DNA of 64,000 bases from contig NZ_CP076456.1 of the NCBI RefSeq assembly GCF_018866305.1, forward strand, positions 2,480,001 to 2,544,000. The letters are read 5' to 3'. Source of the stretch: Arthrobacter sunyaminii (GTDB lineage: Bacteria > Actinomycetota > Actinomycetes > Actinomycetales > Micrococcaceae). Below are positions 45,453 to 54,241 of this stretch, piece by piece (the stretch's first letter is position 1; every line of letters starts with the position of its first letter). A program made the position numbers and the translations under genes. Below the pieces are notes generated by a model. That model saw nothing but the letters and a program-made list of their open reading frames with translations, was not told the origin of the DNA and ran no database searches.

Positions 45453-46559
45453 CTAGGCAGCTACGATGCCTTCCTCTTCCCGCACCCGTGCGCGTTCATC
45501 GGACAAGCGGATCCTCCGCACGCTCCACCGATGAGTCAGGGCCAGCAGGACTCCGGCAGCAACCAGCCACAGTGCCAGCTTTAGCCCGTCAATGCCGAAC
45601 GGCTGGCCCGGGAAATACACCATGCTTTGCGCGGCGTGCAGCCAGGCCGCACCGTTCCAGAACGTCCCCAGCGCGGCGAAGAACGGCGGCAGTGTTTCCG
45701 ACGTAAAAATGCCGCCGCTGCTGGTGAAGTTGAGCATGACAAACAGCATCGTGAGGGTGGGCGTAGTCCATTTCCGCAGCACCGGATGCAGGGCGACGCC
45801 CAGCAGTGCAATCGTGGTGACATAGAGCCAGGACAACAGCCACATGCTCCAGAGCCCGTTTTCCAGGATCCCGTAAATGGGGCCGGCGATGATCACGCCC
45901 ATCCCCGCAATCACCGCAGAGCTGCCGACGACGGCGGCGGCCCGCCATGGAACGGAGACCTGTCCGGCAACGGCGGAGATTGCCACCGCACTCGAGTATG
46001 CTCCGACGCTCAGCCCGACGAGCAGGAAAAACAGCCCCTGGGAGGTCGGATCATGTTCGTTGGTGGGTACCACATCAACGATGTCCAGCGGCAGATGCTG
46101 GTCAAAAGCGACGGGCTGGAAGATCTTCTTGGCCACCTCCGCCGTCGTCGCGGAGGCCGCTGACGCAACGTACAGCGTGGCCTCAGCGTCGCCGGGCTCG
46201 TAGGCCGCGGAGATTTCGCGGTCGACCATCAGCTGGCGGGCCGTTTCGGCGTCGGCCACCACCCGGGTATCAAGACGCCCGGGCTCCGCGTCATTGAGCT
46301 GCTGGGCGAAAACCTCCGCCGAAGTCCCGGTACCGATGATTCCGAGGGACAGATGGTTGGGTTCGGGCTCATGGAACGCGCCCAGGTAGGCCAGCCCCAT
46401 TCCCGCGGCAAGGAAGAACGGAATCAGAAGGTGCATTCCCAGGGACTTCCAGAAGGAAACCCCAGGAACGGAACCCCCGCGCCCGGGCCGGTTTGGTTGC
46501 ACGATGGGCTCCGGACGGACCGATTCAGGTGACGGTGCGGTAAGGGACGGGTCAGGCAT
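45453..46559 (-). CDS. ABC-2/YhgE-like membrane protein
   Basis: 368 residues. Polar N-terminal tail with Pro residues (about 1-35), first helix GMHLLIPFFLAAGMGLAYLG, a large extracytoplasmic domain (HLSLGIIGTGTSAEVFAQQL to about 190), then five helices (GLFFLLVGLSVGAYSSAVAI ... LKLALWLVAAGVLLALT). This is the DUF3533/SNG1-YhgE layout of ABC-2-type permeases that work without an encoded ATPase partner, often linked to drug or lipid export. Divergent from a MarR gene over a strong dyad, so probably repressed by it. Confidence 0.8.
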   Translation of the reverse strand: MPDPSLTAPSPESVRPEPIVQPNRPGRGGSVPGVSFWKSLGMHLLIPFFLAAGMGLAYLGAFHEPEPNHLSLGIIGTGTSAEVFAQQLNDAEPGRLDTRVVADAETARQLMVDREISAAYEPGDAEATLYVASAASATTAEVAKKIFQPVAFDQHLPLDIVDVVPTNEHDPTSQGLFFLLVGLSVGAYSSAVAISAVAGQVSVPWRAAAVVGSSAVIAGMGVIIAGPIYGILENGLWSMWLLSWLYVTTIALLGVALHPVLRKWTTPTLTMLFVMLNFTSSGGIFTSETLPPFFAALGTFWNGAAWLHAAQSMVYFPGQPFGIDGLKLALWLVAAGVLLALTHRWSVRRIRLSDERARVREEEGIVAA

Positions 46560-46595
46560 GGGACCTTTCAGGAAACAGGACGGAGACTTCCGTAA

Positions 46596-46633
46596 GTTGC
46601 ACTATGCAACGTTCCATTGTTGCATAGTGCAAC
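46596..46633. promoter_or_regulatory. 15-bp perfect dyad, MarR operator candidate
   Basis: GTTGCACTATGCAAC (46596-46610) and GTTGCATAGTGCAAC (46619-46633) are exact inverted copies separated by 8 bp; each arm is itself nearly palindromic (GTTGCA..TGCAAC). It lies between the permease and MarR genes, so it is probably the regulator's tandem operator. Confidence 0.75.
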
Positions 46634-46684
46634 ATCACTTGGATACCGCGGCGTGTCATCGCTCCCAGAAGGTAAGTTGGAGGA

Positions 46685-47134
46685 GTGGCACAACAGGACA
46701 GATCCAGGGACATTGCAGTGGGAAGCGTCTACGACCAGATCGATGCGATCTACCGGCGGGCCGTGGCCCGATCACGGCGGATCAACGCCCCGCTGACGCA
46801 GGTCGAACAGTCCCTCCTGGCCTTCATCGGCGGCAACCCCGGGTGCCGCGCCACGGATATTGCTTCCGCCTTCTCACTGAACCGCTCCACCGTCTCGCGC
46901 CAGATCCACGCCCTGGCGGAACTTGGCCTGGTGGTTGAGGGCGACAGTGACAGCCAGCCGCGCCGCGGCCGGGCCTTGTCCGTGACGGAGGAGGGAGCAG
47001 ACCGGCTTAAGCGGTCCCTGGCCATTCACCGTGAGGCCGTGCGGAACCGTCTGGACGGGTGGAGCGAAGCCGAGCTTCGGGATTTCGCCGCCGCTTTGGA
47101 GCGGTTCAATGGCGCCAAGGACGAAGGTCAGTAA
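46685..47134 (+). CDS. MarR family transcriptional regulator
   Basis: 149 residues from GTG 46685 (VAQQDRSRDIAVGSVYDQID), with GGAG just before. Winged helix: LTQVEQSLLAFIGGNPGCRA TDIAS, LNRSTVSRQIHALAELGLVV and wing DSQPRRGRALSVTEEGADRL. C-terminal dimer helix SEAELRDFAAALERFNG. Divergent from the ABC-2-like permease with a perfect dyad between, the classic arrangement of a MarR repressor and its efflux target. The 3' end overlaps the convergent VanY-like gene by 7 bp. Confidence 0.9.
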   Translation: MAQQDRSRDIAVGSVYDQIDAIYRRAVARSRRINAPLTQVEQSLLAFIGGNPGCRATDIASAFSLNRSTVSRQIHALAELGLVVEGDSDSQPRRGRALSVTEEGADRLKRSLAIHREAVRNRLDGWSEAELRDFAAALERFNGAKDEGQ

Positions 47135-47826
47135 CCCGGCGCGGCAGGAAGTCCCAGATATTCTTCCAAGGTGGTGCCGGCGTCGTGCATTGTCCGGGCA
47201 TGTTCCGTCCCCACGTACCGCAGATGCCACGGTTCATGGGCGTACCCGGTGATGTGCTCGGCTCCTGCCGGATAACGGATGATGAAGCCGTAGTGCTGGG
47301 CATTGGCGGCCGCCCACGAACCCGCCAAGGTTTCGGCGAAGCAGGATTCCAGGGCGCAGGTTCCGTCCGGGTTGGCGATGTCGATGGCCAGCCCCGTCTG
47401 ATGCTCGCTGTACCCGGGACGGGCCGAAATGGCGTCGGCTGCCTCCGGCCCAAAGTTCTCCGTGTAGGAGACGTACAGCTGGTCCTGCTCTGCTCCGGTC
47501 CGAAAGCCGCTCACCGCGGACATGGGAACTCCGGCGGCGCCCGCTTCCGCGGCCATTTGCCGGTAGGCCCCTGCAGCCTCGGCCCGCAGCGGCACGCCGC
47601 CGGCGTCGGCAAGGTCCTGCGGAGCGTGGTCCGCAGGCACCGGGCGCTTCTTATTTACTACAACCAGCGTGCTGTCCGGGGAATCGAAGTCCAGCACGGC
47701 GGCCGCAGCGGGCTGCGCTGACTGGGCCGGGAGCTCTTTGGAACCGGGCCAGAATAGATAGATCAGCAGACCGAGGAAGACGCAGACGATCACAGTCCTC
47801 AATAACCTGGCGCGCTGTCGTGGCAT
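47128..47826 (-). CDS. D-Ala-D-Ala carboxypeptidase, VanY/M15B family
   Basis: 232 residues from ATG 47826 (MPRQRARLLRTVIVCVFLGL) with GGAGG upstream. One N-terminal helix anchors it in the membrane; residues 50 on lie outside. VSGFRTGAEQDQLYVSYTEN, RPGYSEHQTGLAIDIANPDG (zinc ligands in SEHQTGLAID) and HEPWHLRYVG (final His) are the M15B motifs. It trims the terminal D-Ala from peptidoglycan stems. VanY-type enzymes appear in van clusters, but this copy sits 35 kb from the van remnants and looks like a housekeeping cell-wall enzyme. Confidence 0.9.
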   Translation of the reverse strand: MPRQRARLLRTVIVCVFLGLLIYLFWPGSKELPAQSAQPAAAAVLDFDSPDSTLVVVNKKRPVPADHAPQDLADAGGVPLRAEAAGAYRQMAAEAGAAGVPMSAVSGFRTGAEQDQLYVSYTENFGPEAADAISARPGYSEHQTGLAIDIANPDGTCALESCFAETLAGSWAAANAQHYGFIIRYPAGAEHITGYAHEPWHLRYVGTEHARTMHDAGTTLEEYLGLPAAPGY

Positions 47827-47924
47827 CTCTACCTCCACTCCCGACTGTTCCATAACGGTCGTGCCGTGTGTGGCAGCGACTCGGACCGATGTTCCCCGGC
47901 CGGCAGCGGTGTTAGTGTCCTTGC

Positions 47925-48305
47925 ATGCTGCAGCAACTCCCGCCGGACAATACCTTTGATCACCGCCGCTCCGGTGACGGCGAGCATGTGGGGTACATCC
48001 ATATGACAGATGCTGGTGGCTTCATACCGTTTGATCTGTTGCACCGGCAGCGGGCGGAGGCGTTGGAACTGGAGGAGGCCGAGAATCTCCTGGATGACCT
48101 CGGCCTGGCGATGTTCGTGGAGGATTGGTGGCTCGATCTCGACGGCGAACAGGTACCGGTCCTCATCCGGGAAGTCCGGCGTGACGGGGTGTCCGTGGCT
48201 TTCACTGCTTCCGGTGCCATCGCCAAGGCCGCCGATATGACCACGTCCATCGACATTCTGTTGCCGACGGACCGGCTGCACCAAGCGAAGGGGACGGGGA
48301 CGTGA
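47925..48305 (+). CDS. hypothetical protein
   Basis: 126 residues, MLQQLPPDNTFDHRRSGDGE. VGYIHMTDAGGFIPFDLLHR, ALELEEAENLLDDLGLAMFV EDWWL and VPVLIREVRRDGVSVAF suggest a small mixed alpha/beta protein that occurs in Micrococcaceae. No membrane segments. It ends one base before the DUF1697 gene and is co-transcribed with it. Function unknown. Confidence 0.7.
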   Translation: MLQQLPPDNTFDHRRSGDGEHVGYIHMTDAGGFIPFDLLHRQRAEALELEEAENLLDDLGLAMFVEDWWLDLDGEQVPVLIREVRRDGVSVAFTASGAIAKAADMTTSIDILLPTDRLHQAKGTGT

Positions 48306-48306
48306 A

Positions 48307-48855
48307 ATGAATTCCTATCTGGCCCTGCTGCGCGGCATCAACGTGGGCGGCAGGAACAAGATCCCCATGAAACCGTTGCGGGAGCATCTTGAGGATATGG
48401 GATACCAGCAGGTGTCCACGTATATTGCGAGCGGCAACGTCCTGCTTGCCTCACCCGATTCCCCGGAACAAGTGGGAAGGGAAGTTGAGGCGGCTCTGGT
48501 GGAGAACTTCGACCTGGATGATGACCTCATCAAGGTGCTGGTGCTCAGTCCCGACCAGCTGCACAGCGTGATCGGCTCCAAACCGGAGGGGTTCGGTGAG
48601 CAGCCGGAGAAGTACCACTCCGACGCCATTTTCCTGATGGGCATCGATGCGGAAACGGCCATGACGGCGTTTCGACCACGGGAAGGCGTGGACCGGGTCT
48701 GGCCGGGCGACGGCGTCATCTATTCACAACGCCTCAGTGCTGAACTAACCAAAAGCCGGTTGAGCGCGGTCATTGCATCGCCGCTGTACAAGTCCATGAC
48801 CATCCGCAGCTGGAACACCACCATGAACCTGCGGGACCGCCTCACTCCCCTGTGA
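48307..48855 (+). CDS. DUF1697 protein
   Basis: 182 residues. MNSYLALLRGINVGGRNKIP, MKPLREHLEDMGYQQVSTYI ASGNVLL is the unmistakable DUF1697 start, followed by VLVLSPDQLHSVI and a C-terminal ELTKSRLSAVIASPLYKSMT IRSWNT. Function unknown; widespread in soil bacteria. In an operon with the preceding hypothetical gene. Confidence 0.92.
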   Translation: MNSYLALLRGINVGGRNKIPMKPLREHLEDMGYQQVSTYIASGNVLLASPDSPEQVGREVEAALVENFDLDDDLIKVLVLSPDQLHSVIGSKPEGFGEQPEKYHSDAIFLMGIDAETAMTAFRPREGVDRVWPGDGVIYSQRLSAELTKSRLSAVIASPLYKSMTIRSWNTTMNLRDRLTPL

Positions 48856-48917
48856 CCACGGGCCGGCGGCCTACCTGAGCGCATCTGCGGTTGATGCGTG
48901 CGGTTAGCGTAGAAGGT

Positions 48918-49484
48918 ATGAGCTACGAATACGACGTCGAGATCCTCCACCTGCTCGTCTCCGGCGCCCACGCTTATTTCGGCCGCGCCCGGGACGGTGC
49001 AGCCGACGTCGCCACCACCGATGCCGAGCGGGTGGAGGTAGTAGCGGGGAAGGGAATTGTGGGTGACCGGTTCTTCGGCAAGGCGGCCCACATGGATGCT
49101 GCCGTCACCCTGTTCGCCGTCGAGTCCCTGGAGGCCATCGCCGCGGACCTCGGCGCTGATCAGTTCGATCCGTTGCTCCCCCGCCGCAATGTGGTGCTCC
49201 GCGGCGCTGAACTCGCACCTCTTATCGGGCAGGACTTCACGCTCAGATCAGCCGCCGGCAGCGTTGACCTCCATGGAGGCCGGCATGCACACCCCTGTGC
49301 CTGGATGGATGCGGTCCTGGCTCCCGGCGCGCACAACGCGATGCGTGGCCGCGGCGGCCTGCGCTGCCGGCCACTGACCAGCGGAATCCTCCAGCGGGGT
49401 CCGGCGCTGCTGATCAGTCCTGTTCCGCTGGATCCCGCCCGGGCGCACGTGCCCTCGATGCTCCGCCCCGGCCGGTTGCCCTAG
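48918..49484 (+). CDS. MOSC domain-containing protein
   Basis: 188 residues from ATG 48918 (MSYEYDVEILHLLVSGAHAY). ERVEVVAGKGIVGDRFFGKA AHMD is the MOSC motif (G-I-xGDR), NVVLRGAELAPLIGQDFTL and HAHPCAWMDAVLAPGAHNAM with the conserved Cys near the end (HPCAWMD), then GRGGLRCRPLTSG. MOSC proteins bind molybdenum cofactor or iron-sulfur-type sulfur; free-standing ones likely reduce N-hydroxylated compounds with partners. No partner adjacent. Confidence 0.88.
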   Translation: MSYEYDVEILHLLVSGAHAYFGRARDGAADVATTDAERVEVVAGKGIVGDRFFGKAAHMDAAVTLFAVESLEAIAADLGADQFDPLLPRRNVVLRGAELAPLIGQDFTLRSAAGSVDLHGGRHAHPCAWMDAVLAPGAHNAMRGRGGLRCRPLTSGILQRGPALLISPVPLDPARAHVPSMLRPGRLP

Positions 49485-49493
49485 CGCCGGACT

Positions 49494-50045
49494 TTACGTT
49501 TCGGCCGGAGGATCCTCCCCCACCAGCCCGTCAATCGACTCTCTGATCAGATCTGCGTGCCCCACATGGCGGGCATACTCCTCGATCAGGTCAATCAGCA
49601 TCCGGCGGAGGCTCCCCACCTCCCCGCCGGCCGCCGGCAGCAACTGGTCCAGCCCTCCGTTGTCCAGCGCCTCGGCAAGGCTTATTCGGGAACGCGCTGC
49701 GGCATCGTTCCACAGGCGGTAGAGATCCTCGGGACTGTCGTTGGCGGCAGTGCGCCAGTCCCAGTCTCGATCGTTCTCCCAGTCCACGGTGTTCCACGGA
49801 GTACCAGGGTCCCGGACCCACAGCCGCCAGGAGAAGTAGATATCCTCCACCCCGGCCAGATGCTTGAGCAGCCCACCGAGTGTGATGGCGGAGGAGCCCA
49901 GTTTCACGGCCAGTGCTTCGGCATCCAGACCCGCTGTTTTCCAGGCGAAAGTTGCCCGCTGCCGGTCCAGGGAACCGGCAAGGGTTTCCGCTTCGGTCTC
50001 GGCCAGCGGCGGTTCAATGCGGCCGGTCGAGTTGTTGTCGGTCAT
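49494..50045 (-). CDS. DinB/DUF664 family protein
   Basis: 183 residues. TLAGSLDRQRATFAWKTAGL, GSSAITLGGLLKHLAGVEDI YFSWRL and LRRMLIDLIEEYARHVGHAD form the DinB four-helix bundle with the metal histidines (His in LLKHLAGVE and two near EYARHVGHAD). Such enzymes are thiol-dependent (mycothiol or bacillithiol) transferases. Its ATG overlaps the stop of the DivIVA-like gene (ATGA), so the two are translationally coupled. Confidence 0.88.
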   Translation of the reverse strand: MTDNNSTGRIEPPLAETEAETLAGSLDRQRATFAWKTAGLDAEALAVKLGSSAITLGGLLKHLAGVEDIYFSWRLWVRDPGTPWNTVDWENDRDWDWRTAANDSPEDLYRLWNDAAARSRISLAEALDNGGLDQLLPAAGGEVGSLRRMLIDLIEEYARHVGHADLIRESIDGLVGEDPPAET

Positions 50046-50602
50046 GCCGGGCTTATGTTTCCGGCCAGCTCGGCCCGGAGCTCCTCATTCTCAGAGGTCC
50101 ACTGCCTGAGCCCAATAACAACCTGGTCGAGAAAGTCGTCAACCTCGTCCGGCGAATAACCTCCGCGGAGTTTGTTGGGAGGGAAGTCGTGTAAGACCAC
50201 CTGTTTAGCTGTGAGAATGGGTTCGGTAATAGTGACAGGTTCGCTCAGGGGGTTCGCCTTCTTCAGGTGCAGGCGTTCGTTTTCGTCCTGGAGCCGCTGG
50301 AATTCCCGAACTATTCTGTCAAGGAAGGAATTAACCTCCAGCCCGTCGTATCCCTCCCCGAGTTTCACCGGCTGGAACCGCTTGGAGGCAACTTCCTCAG
50401 CAGTCATGGTCTGTTTCATCCTTGACGTCGGTCTGGGCTTCTCCTGAGGCGCTGCCATACCATCCGGCGTCCTCTTCGGTTTGAAAGACTTCCAGATAAA
50501 GACAACCAGCAGCACCACTGCAATAAGTGCCGCGAAAAGAATCACGTTGCCGCCACCACCGTTGTCGCCCTGAGCAAACAGCGACATTCTTTCCACCGAC
50601 AT
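50042..50602 (-). CDS. membrane-anchored DivIVA-like protein with two DivIVA domains
   Basis: 186 residues from ATG 50602 (MSVERMSLFAQGDNGGGGNV); ATG 50587 and 50647 also fit. One N-terminal membrane helix (VILFAALIAVVLLVVFIWKS), then two DivIVA N-terminal-type motifs: VASKRFQPVKLGEGYDGLEV NSFLDRIVREFQRL and FPPNKLRGGYSPDEVDDFLD QVVIGLRQW, each with the F-x-x-x-K-x-x-x-GY-x-x-x-EV-(D/N)-x-FLD pattern. It lacks the long coiled coil of Wag31. Upstream gene of the coupled DinB gene. A role in polar or septal cell-wall organisation is inferred. Confidence 0.8.
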   Translation of the reverse strand: MSVERMSLFAQGDNGGGGNVILFAALIAVVLLVVFIWKSFKPKRTPDGMAAPQEKPRPTSRMKQTMTAEEVASKRFQPVKLGEGYDGLEVNSFLDRIVREFQRLQDENERLHLKKANPLSEPVTITEPILTAKQVVLHDFPPNKLRGGYSPDEVDDFLDQVVIGLRQWTSENEELRAELAGNISPA

Positions 50603-51188
50603 GGGTGTCCATTTCTCGTTGGGATCCGTGCACATCGAAGTCTTCATTCCCCGTGACCGAGCCCGAGGCTAGCAGTTTTGGGAATCCCAGGCCAGCATAA
50701 AAGACCAGTAGTTCCTCCATCCGGGGTGCGCGCTTCGCAAGTTGGCCGTTTGCGGCTCGGCGTTAAAGACAGCAGCACCGGACCTGTGGGTCCGATGCTG
50801 CTGTAATGGTGCAAATTGTGAGATGACACGCTATCTGGCCATTTGCCAAGTGCCTTGTCCCTTGCATCCTCAGGGATCGCTGAGCGTGCCCGGTTCAGCA
50901 CTGTGCCAAATTAGCTGTCATTTTCCCTGCGGCCCACTGCACAAAGGTTCTGGAAGCGAGCGGTCCCAGGGCGGCGTTCGCCGGCGCTTGACTGGCTGCC
51001 ATGGCATCGGGAAGGGCCGCCCACGAACACAAGCATGCTGCCTCTAGCCGTGTGTCCGTCACCTTTTCCTGGACCGTTCAAGCCAGCAGGGTGACGATGG
51101 TGGTCGGTGGTCTCCGGCTGGAGACCGCATTCGCCTCACGCGCTAATGAAGGGGGCAGCTTGTGTAAATGGATCGGTAATCGGCGGAA
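50603..51188. other. intergenic region with strong terminator hairpin
   Basis: About 590 bases without a supported gene between the DivIVA-like gene and the zinc-ribbon nuclease. The only clear structure is the hairpin at 50770-50803. The rest has composition like the nuclease gene rather than the GC-rich left side, and may belong to the same inserted segment. Confidence 0.5.
50770..50803 (-). terminator. terminator hairpin downstream of the nuclease gene
   Basis: CAGCAGCACCGGACC (50770-50784) pairs with GGTCCGATGCTGCTG (50789-50803) with one mismatch around a four-base loop. On the minus strand it is followed by TCTTTAACG, so it can terminate transcripts arriving from 51189. Confidence 0.65.
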
Positions 51189-54044
51189 CTAGAAATCCAA
51201 GTCGAACATTGGCGTCATGTTGGAATCCGGGTTTTTTCTGCAGCTTGGACACCAGGTTGGCCTACTCCTGGTGCGGCAGTCTATGCTCGTCCGCCATTCG
51301 TGGTCTTCCTTGCAAAGCCACCAGATGTGTTTGTTTGATCGAGGCTTCACGTCGCCCGGGCGAAGTGAACCGTTTTTCGTCGGGTGCCACTGCTCGGCAA
51401 CCTCGGGGAACAGATCCGCCAGAGCCTGGCCGGGCTTGGGTCTGGCATGGCCGACGCCGCGCCGGGCCCAACCACAGGTGGGGCAGCCGACATTCTTATG
51501 TTTCATGCGCGTGCTAATTGCTGTCTCCCACTCGTTATCGCAAAGCGAGCATCGCCACCAGACACGCTGATTGGACCCGGGCTTCACATCCCCGGGGAGC
51601 AGCGTGTAGTTCCTGGCAGGGTGCCACTCTGCTGCGATCTCAGGATGTAGGTCAGCCAGTGATTGACCCTGTCTGGGGAGCGAACTTCGCTTGCGCGCGC
51701 AATCGGGACACCCCACGGAGTGGACCCTAGTTCTGCCGTTGACGTTCGCTTCCCAAGCCCCATCGCACAGCGAGCAGAGCCACCACGCTTTGGAATTGCG
51801 CCCATTAGCCACGTCAAGGGCGGTGAGGGGTCCGTTTAGCTCCGGGTGCCATTCGGCAGCGGTCATGGGACTCTTCTCAGCCAGCGACTGGCCTGGCTTC
51901 GGCGGTCGCGGTAATCGGACAGAAATTGGACGGGGCCGATTTATGCGACCATCTGCTAGGGCGACCTTGGCCGCGTCGAGGGCTTGAGCAGCGCCACCCT
52001 TTTCATAGGCGCGGGCGCTCATGCGCAGGACGTCCAGACCTTTTTTGGCGGGGTGCCCGTCGGTTGCAGCTTCAGCGGCTTCGAGGATCCGGCCCAGCAC
52101 TTGAACGGTCATAGTGAAGACGTCAGGATCCTTTTTCTCGCAGAGGACGTCCCAACGGCCGACCATCTGAAGAGGTGCTTGTCGGACACGAATGACGATC
52201 CACCCTGCTGACATAAGGTCCTGAGTCTTCCTCAAATCCCGTTGAAGTCCGTCGCGGTGCCAATAGCTTCCGTCGTACTCGACGATGATCCGCAGTCCCG
52301 TACAGAGCACATCGACATGCCAGGCCTCAGTGGGTGTTCGCACCTCGCTGTCACCAAACACAGGAAACGGCAGCAAGCGCTCCAACTCGTATTGCAGGGC
52401 GATCTCGGGTAGTGAGCGGCGCCAGCCCGACCAGCATTGAGGGCACCCGGTAGCCAGGCGAACCCGGGACGTCGCTGTTGTCTCCCACGAGTGGCCCTGC
52501 ACGCAGAGCCACCAATACTTGGCTGTCCCGCCCGCAGTCACCTCGTCGGGCTTAATCGGATGGTTCTTTTTGACGTCCCACTGACTAGCGACCTCAGGCG
52601 CCATGGACACTAAATCGTTTCCGTAGCCGACCTGAAGCCCGGCGCAGTACGCGCACCCATTCCCGTTCTTAGTGCGGTTACCCGGCAGGCTTTCGTAATC
52701 ATGCCCGGCCGAACACCGCCACCAGATTTTCTTCCCGGTCGAGGGCATGACCATCTCCGGCGTCAGGGCCCCATTAAGGGTGGGATGCCATTCTTTAGCG
52801 ATTTCTGGATATCTGACGGCAAGCGATGACTCGGTTGAAACCCTTCGCCCTGTGCAAAAGGGGCAGCCGGAGCGTCGCTTACTAGATCTGTGAGCAGGCG
52901 CAGTCTCCCATTCGTGGCCATAATCGCACAGCCACCATCGTGACGTGTTTGACATGGCTGCCACGTCCTCCGGACCTAAAGGTGCATTCTTCGTTGGATG
53001 CCATGAGGCAGCCACAGAGGGGGCGACTTCAACCAGCGAACGGCCTGGACGTGGCTGTGCGGCTTTGGACGCGCGCCCTCTGCGGGAGCACTGGGGGCAG
53101 GATCCCCGCTCTAGCGCGCGGTGCCTAACCGTTGTTTCCCAGGAATGACTGCACGATGCACATCGCCACCACACGGCTTGAGCGGACGTAGCGACTAAGC
53201 TTGGCGGCCCGCCGTTGCGAGCAGTATCCCACTCGGCAGCGAGCTCTGGATGAAGCCTCGTGAGGCTGTTGGTTACTGACAGTTCTCGACGTGCACAGAA
53301 CGGACAGCCGCTGCTAGCTATGTTGAACACGGTGGCCGGGCGTGTCTCGTAGACGTGATCAGCCCCCTCAGGGCACTGCCATTTGCGAACGGTGGTGGAG
53401 CGAGCTGCTACCTGATCGGCCGGCAGTTCGTTCTCCGGCGAGTAACGTACGGCCATATGGGGAACGTCAGCGATGGTGGTCATGGGTTTCCGCCCCCAAG
53501 AGGTGCCGGACATCCTGGCTGCGTTCTTGATACCTGCGCATTTGGGGCATCCAGTCCCTTCGCGGGTGCGCCGTGAGATCCTCGTCGACCACCGGTGATC
53601 ACATGTTGCGCAACGCCACCAGGCACTCTTTGAGGACGTTGAGACTACGGCGGGTGGCCCGTCATTTAGGTCGACGTCCCATTCAGAAGCAATCTCAGGG
53701 TAGAGCACATCCAGCCGGTTGGTGATAGAGAGCTTCCGTCCGGAGCAGAAGGGACAGGCGCTGAGTGGTGATTTGAACACCGACTCGGCCTTGGCTACGT
53801 AGGAGTGGTCTGCGCCGGCAGGACACCGCCAGTCGCATACTTTTGCCGACTGCACTCCTATTTCAGAGGGGGCGAACTCGTTAGAGGTTTCGTAGCGCGC
53901 AAGCATTCTTGGAACATCCACCACCGAAACCTCTAACGGCCGGCCTATCCGGGCCTGCTTGACAGCAGGTGCGATACCACGGGAGTGTCGTGGCTTCGAC
54001 TTGTCACTCGTTGCGATTAGACGCTCACTGGTCGTTGCGGCCAT
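51189..54044 (-). CDS. large zinc-ribbon-repeat protein with PD-(D/E)XK (Vsr/DUF559-like) nuclease domain
   Basis: 951 residues from ATG 54044 (MAATTSERL, GGAG seven bases upstream; ATG 54071 adds nine). Ten repeats of 60-70 residues, seven before and three after the nuclease, follow PEIAxEWHPxxNGxLxPxDV ... WWxCxxxHEWExxxxxR ... CPxC, i.e. treble-clef zinc knuckles (DUF4379-like) with CxxC or C-x3-H first and CPxC second. Residues about 542-625 are a PD-(D/E)XK domain: SLPEIALQYELERLLPFP, WHVDVLCTGLRIIVEYDG (Asp578, Glu589), SYWHRDGLQRD, AGWIVIRVR. Proteins of this build are candidate DNA-targeting nucleases, possibly defence. Composition is less GC-rich than neighbours. It lies just downstream of nrdF. 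Confidence 0.82.
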   Translation of the reverse strand: MAATTSERLIATSDKSKPRHSRGIAPAVKQARIGRPLEVSVVDVPRMLARYETSNEFAPSEIGVQSAKVCDWRCPAGADHSYVAKAESVFKSPLSACPFCSGRKLSITNRLDVLYPEIASEWDVDLNDGPPAVVSTSSKSAWWRCATCDHRWSTRISRRTREGTGCPKCAGIKNAARMSGTSWGRKPMTTIADVPHMAVRYSPENELPADQVAARSTTVRKWQCPEGADHVYETRPATVFNIASSGCPFCARRELSVTNSLTRLHPELAAEWDTARNGGPPSLVATSAQAVWWRCASCSHSWETTVRHRALERGSCPQCSRRGRASKAAQPRPGRSLVEVAPSVAASWHPTKNAPLGPEDVAAMSNTSRWWLCDYGHEWETAPAHRSSKRRSGCPFCTGRRVSTESSLAVRYPEIAKEWHPTLNGALTPEMVMPSTGKKIWWRCSAGHDYESLPGNRTKNGNGCAYCAGLQVGYGNDLVSMAPEVASQWDVKKNHPIKPDEVTAGGTAKYWWLCVQGHSWETTATSRVRLATGCPQCWSGWRRSLPEIALQYELERLLPFPVFGDSEVRTPTEAWHVDVLCTGLRIIVEYDGSYWHRDGLQRDLRKTQDLMSAGWIVIRVRQAPLQMVGRWDVLCEKKDPDVFTMTVQVLGRILEAAEAATDGHPAKKGLDVLRMSARAYEKGGAAQALDAAKVALADGRINRPRPISVRLPRPPKPGQSLAEKSPMTAAEWHPELNGPLTALDVANGRNSKAWWLCSLCDGAWEANVNGRTRVHSVGCPDCARKRSSLPRQGQSLADLHPEIAAEWHPARNYTLLPGDVKPGSNQRVWWRCSLCDNEWETAISTRMKHKNVGCPTCGWARRGVGHARPKPGQALADLFPEVAEQWHPTKNGSLRPGDVKPRSNKHIWWLCKEDHEWRTSIDCRTRSRPTWCPSCRKNPDSNMTPMFDLDF

Positions 54045-54241
54045 TTGCTCTCCAATTCTGCCCATGGACATGATGACACGCGGATCCGGCGCCGGAGTTC
54101 AAGAGAGCGCCTCGCTGGGGCTTACGTGGCCTACAGCTGACATCAATCTTGCACCACCAAGATCCCCGATTTCACGTCGCACGGAGGCAGGATAGGGCGC
54201 CCCCATCCTGGAGACGCCCTCGATCGACTGCTTGGTGCCGG

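Noticed and set aside
47128..47826. VanY as part of a vancomycin cluster
   Set aside because: It lies 35 kb from the van remnants among intact core-like genes; M15 carboxypeptidases are common housekeeping enzymes.
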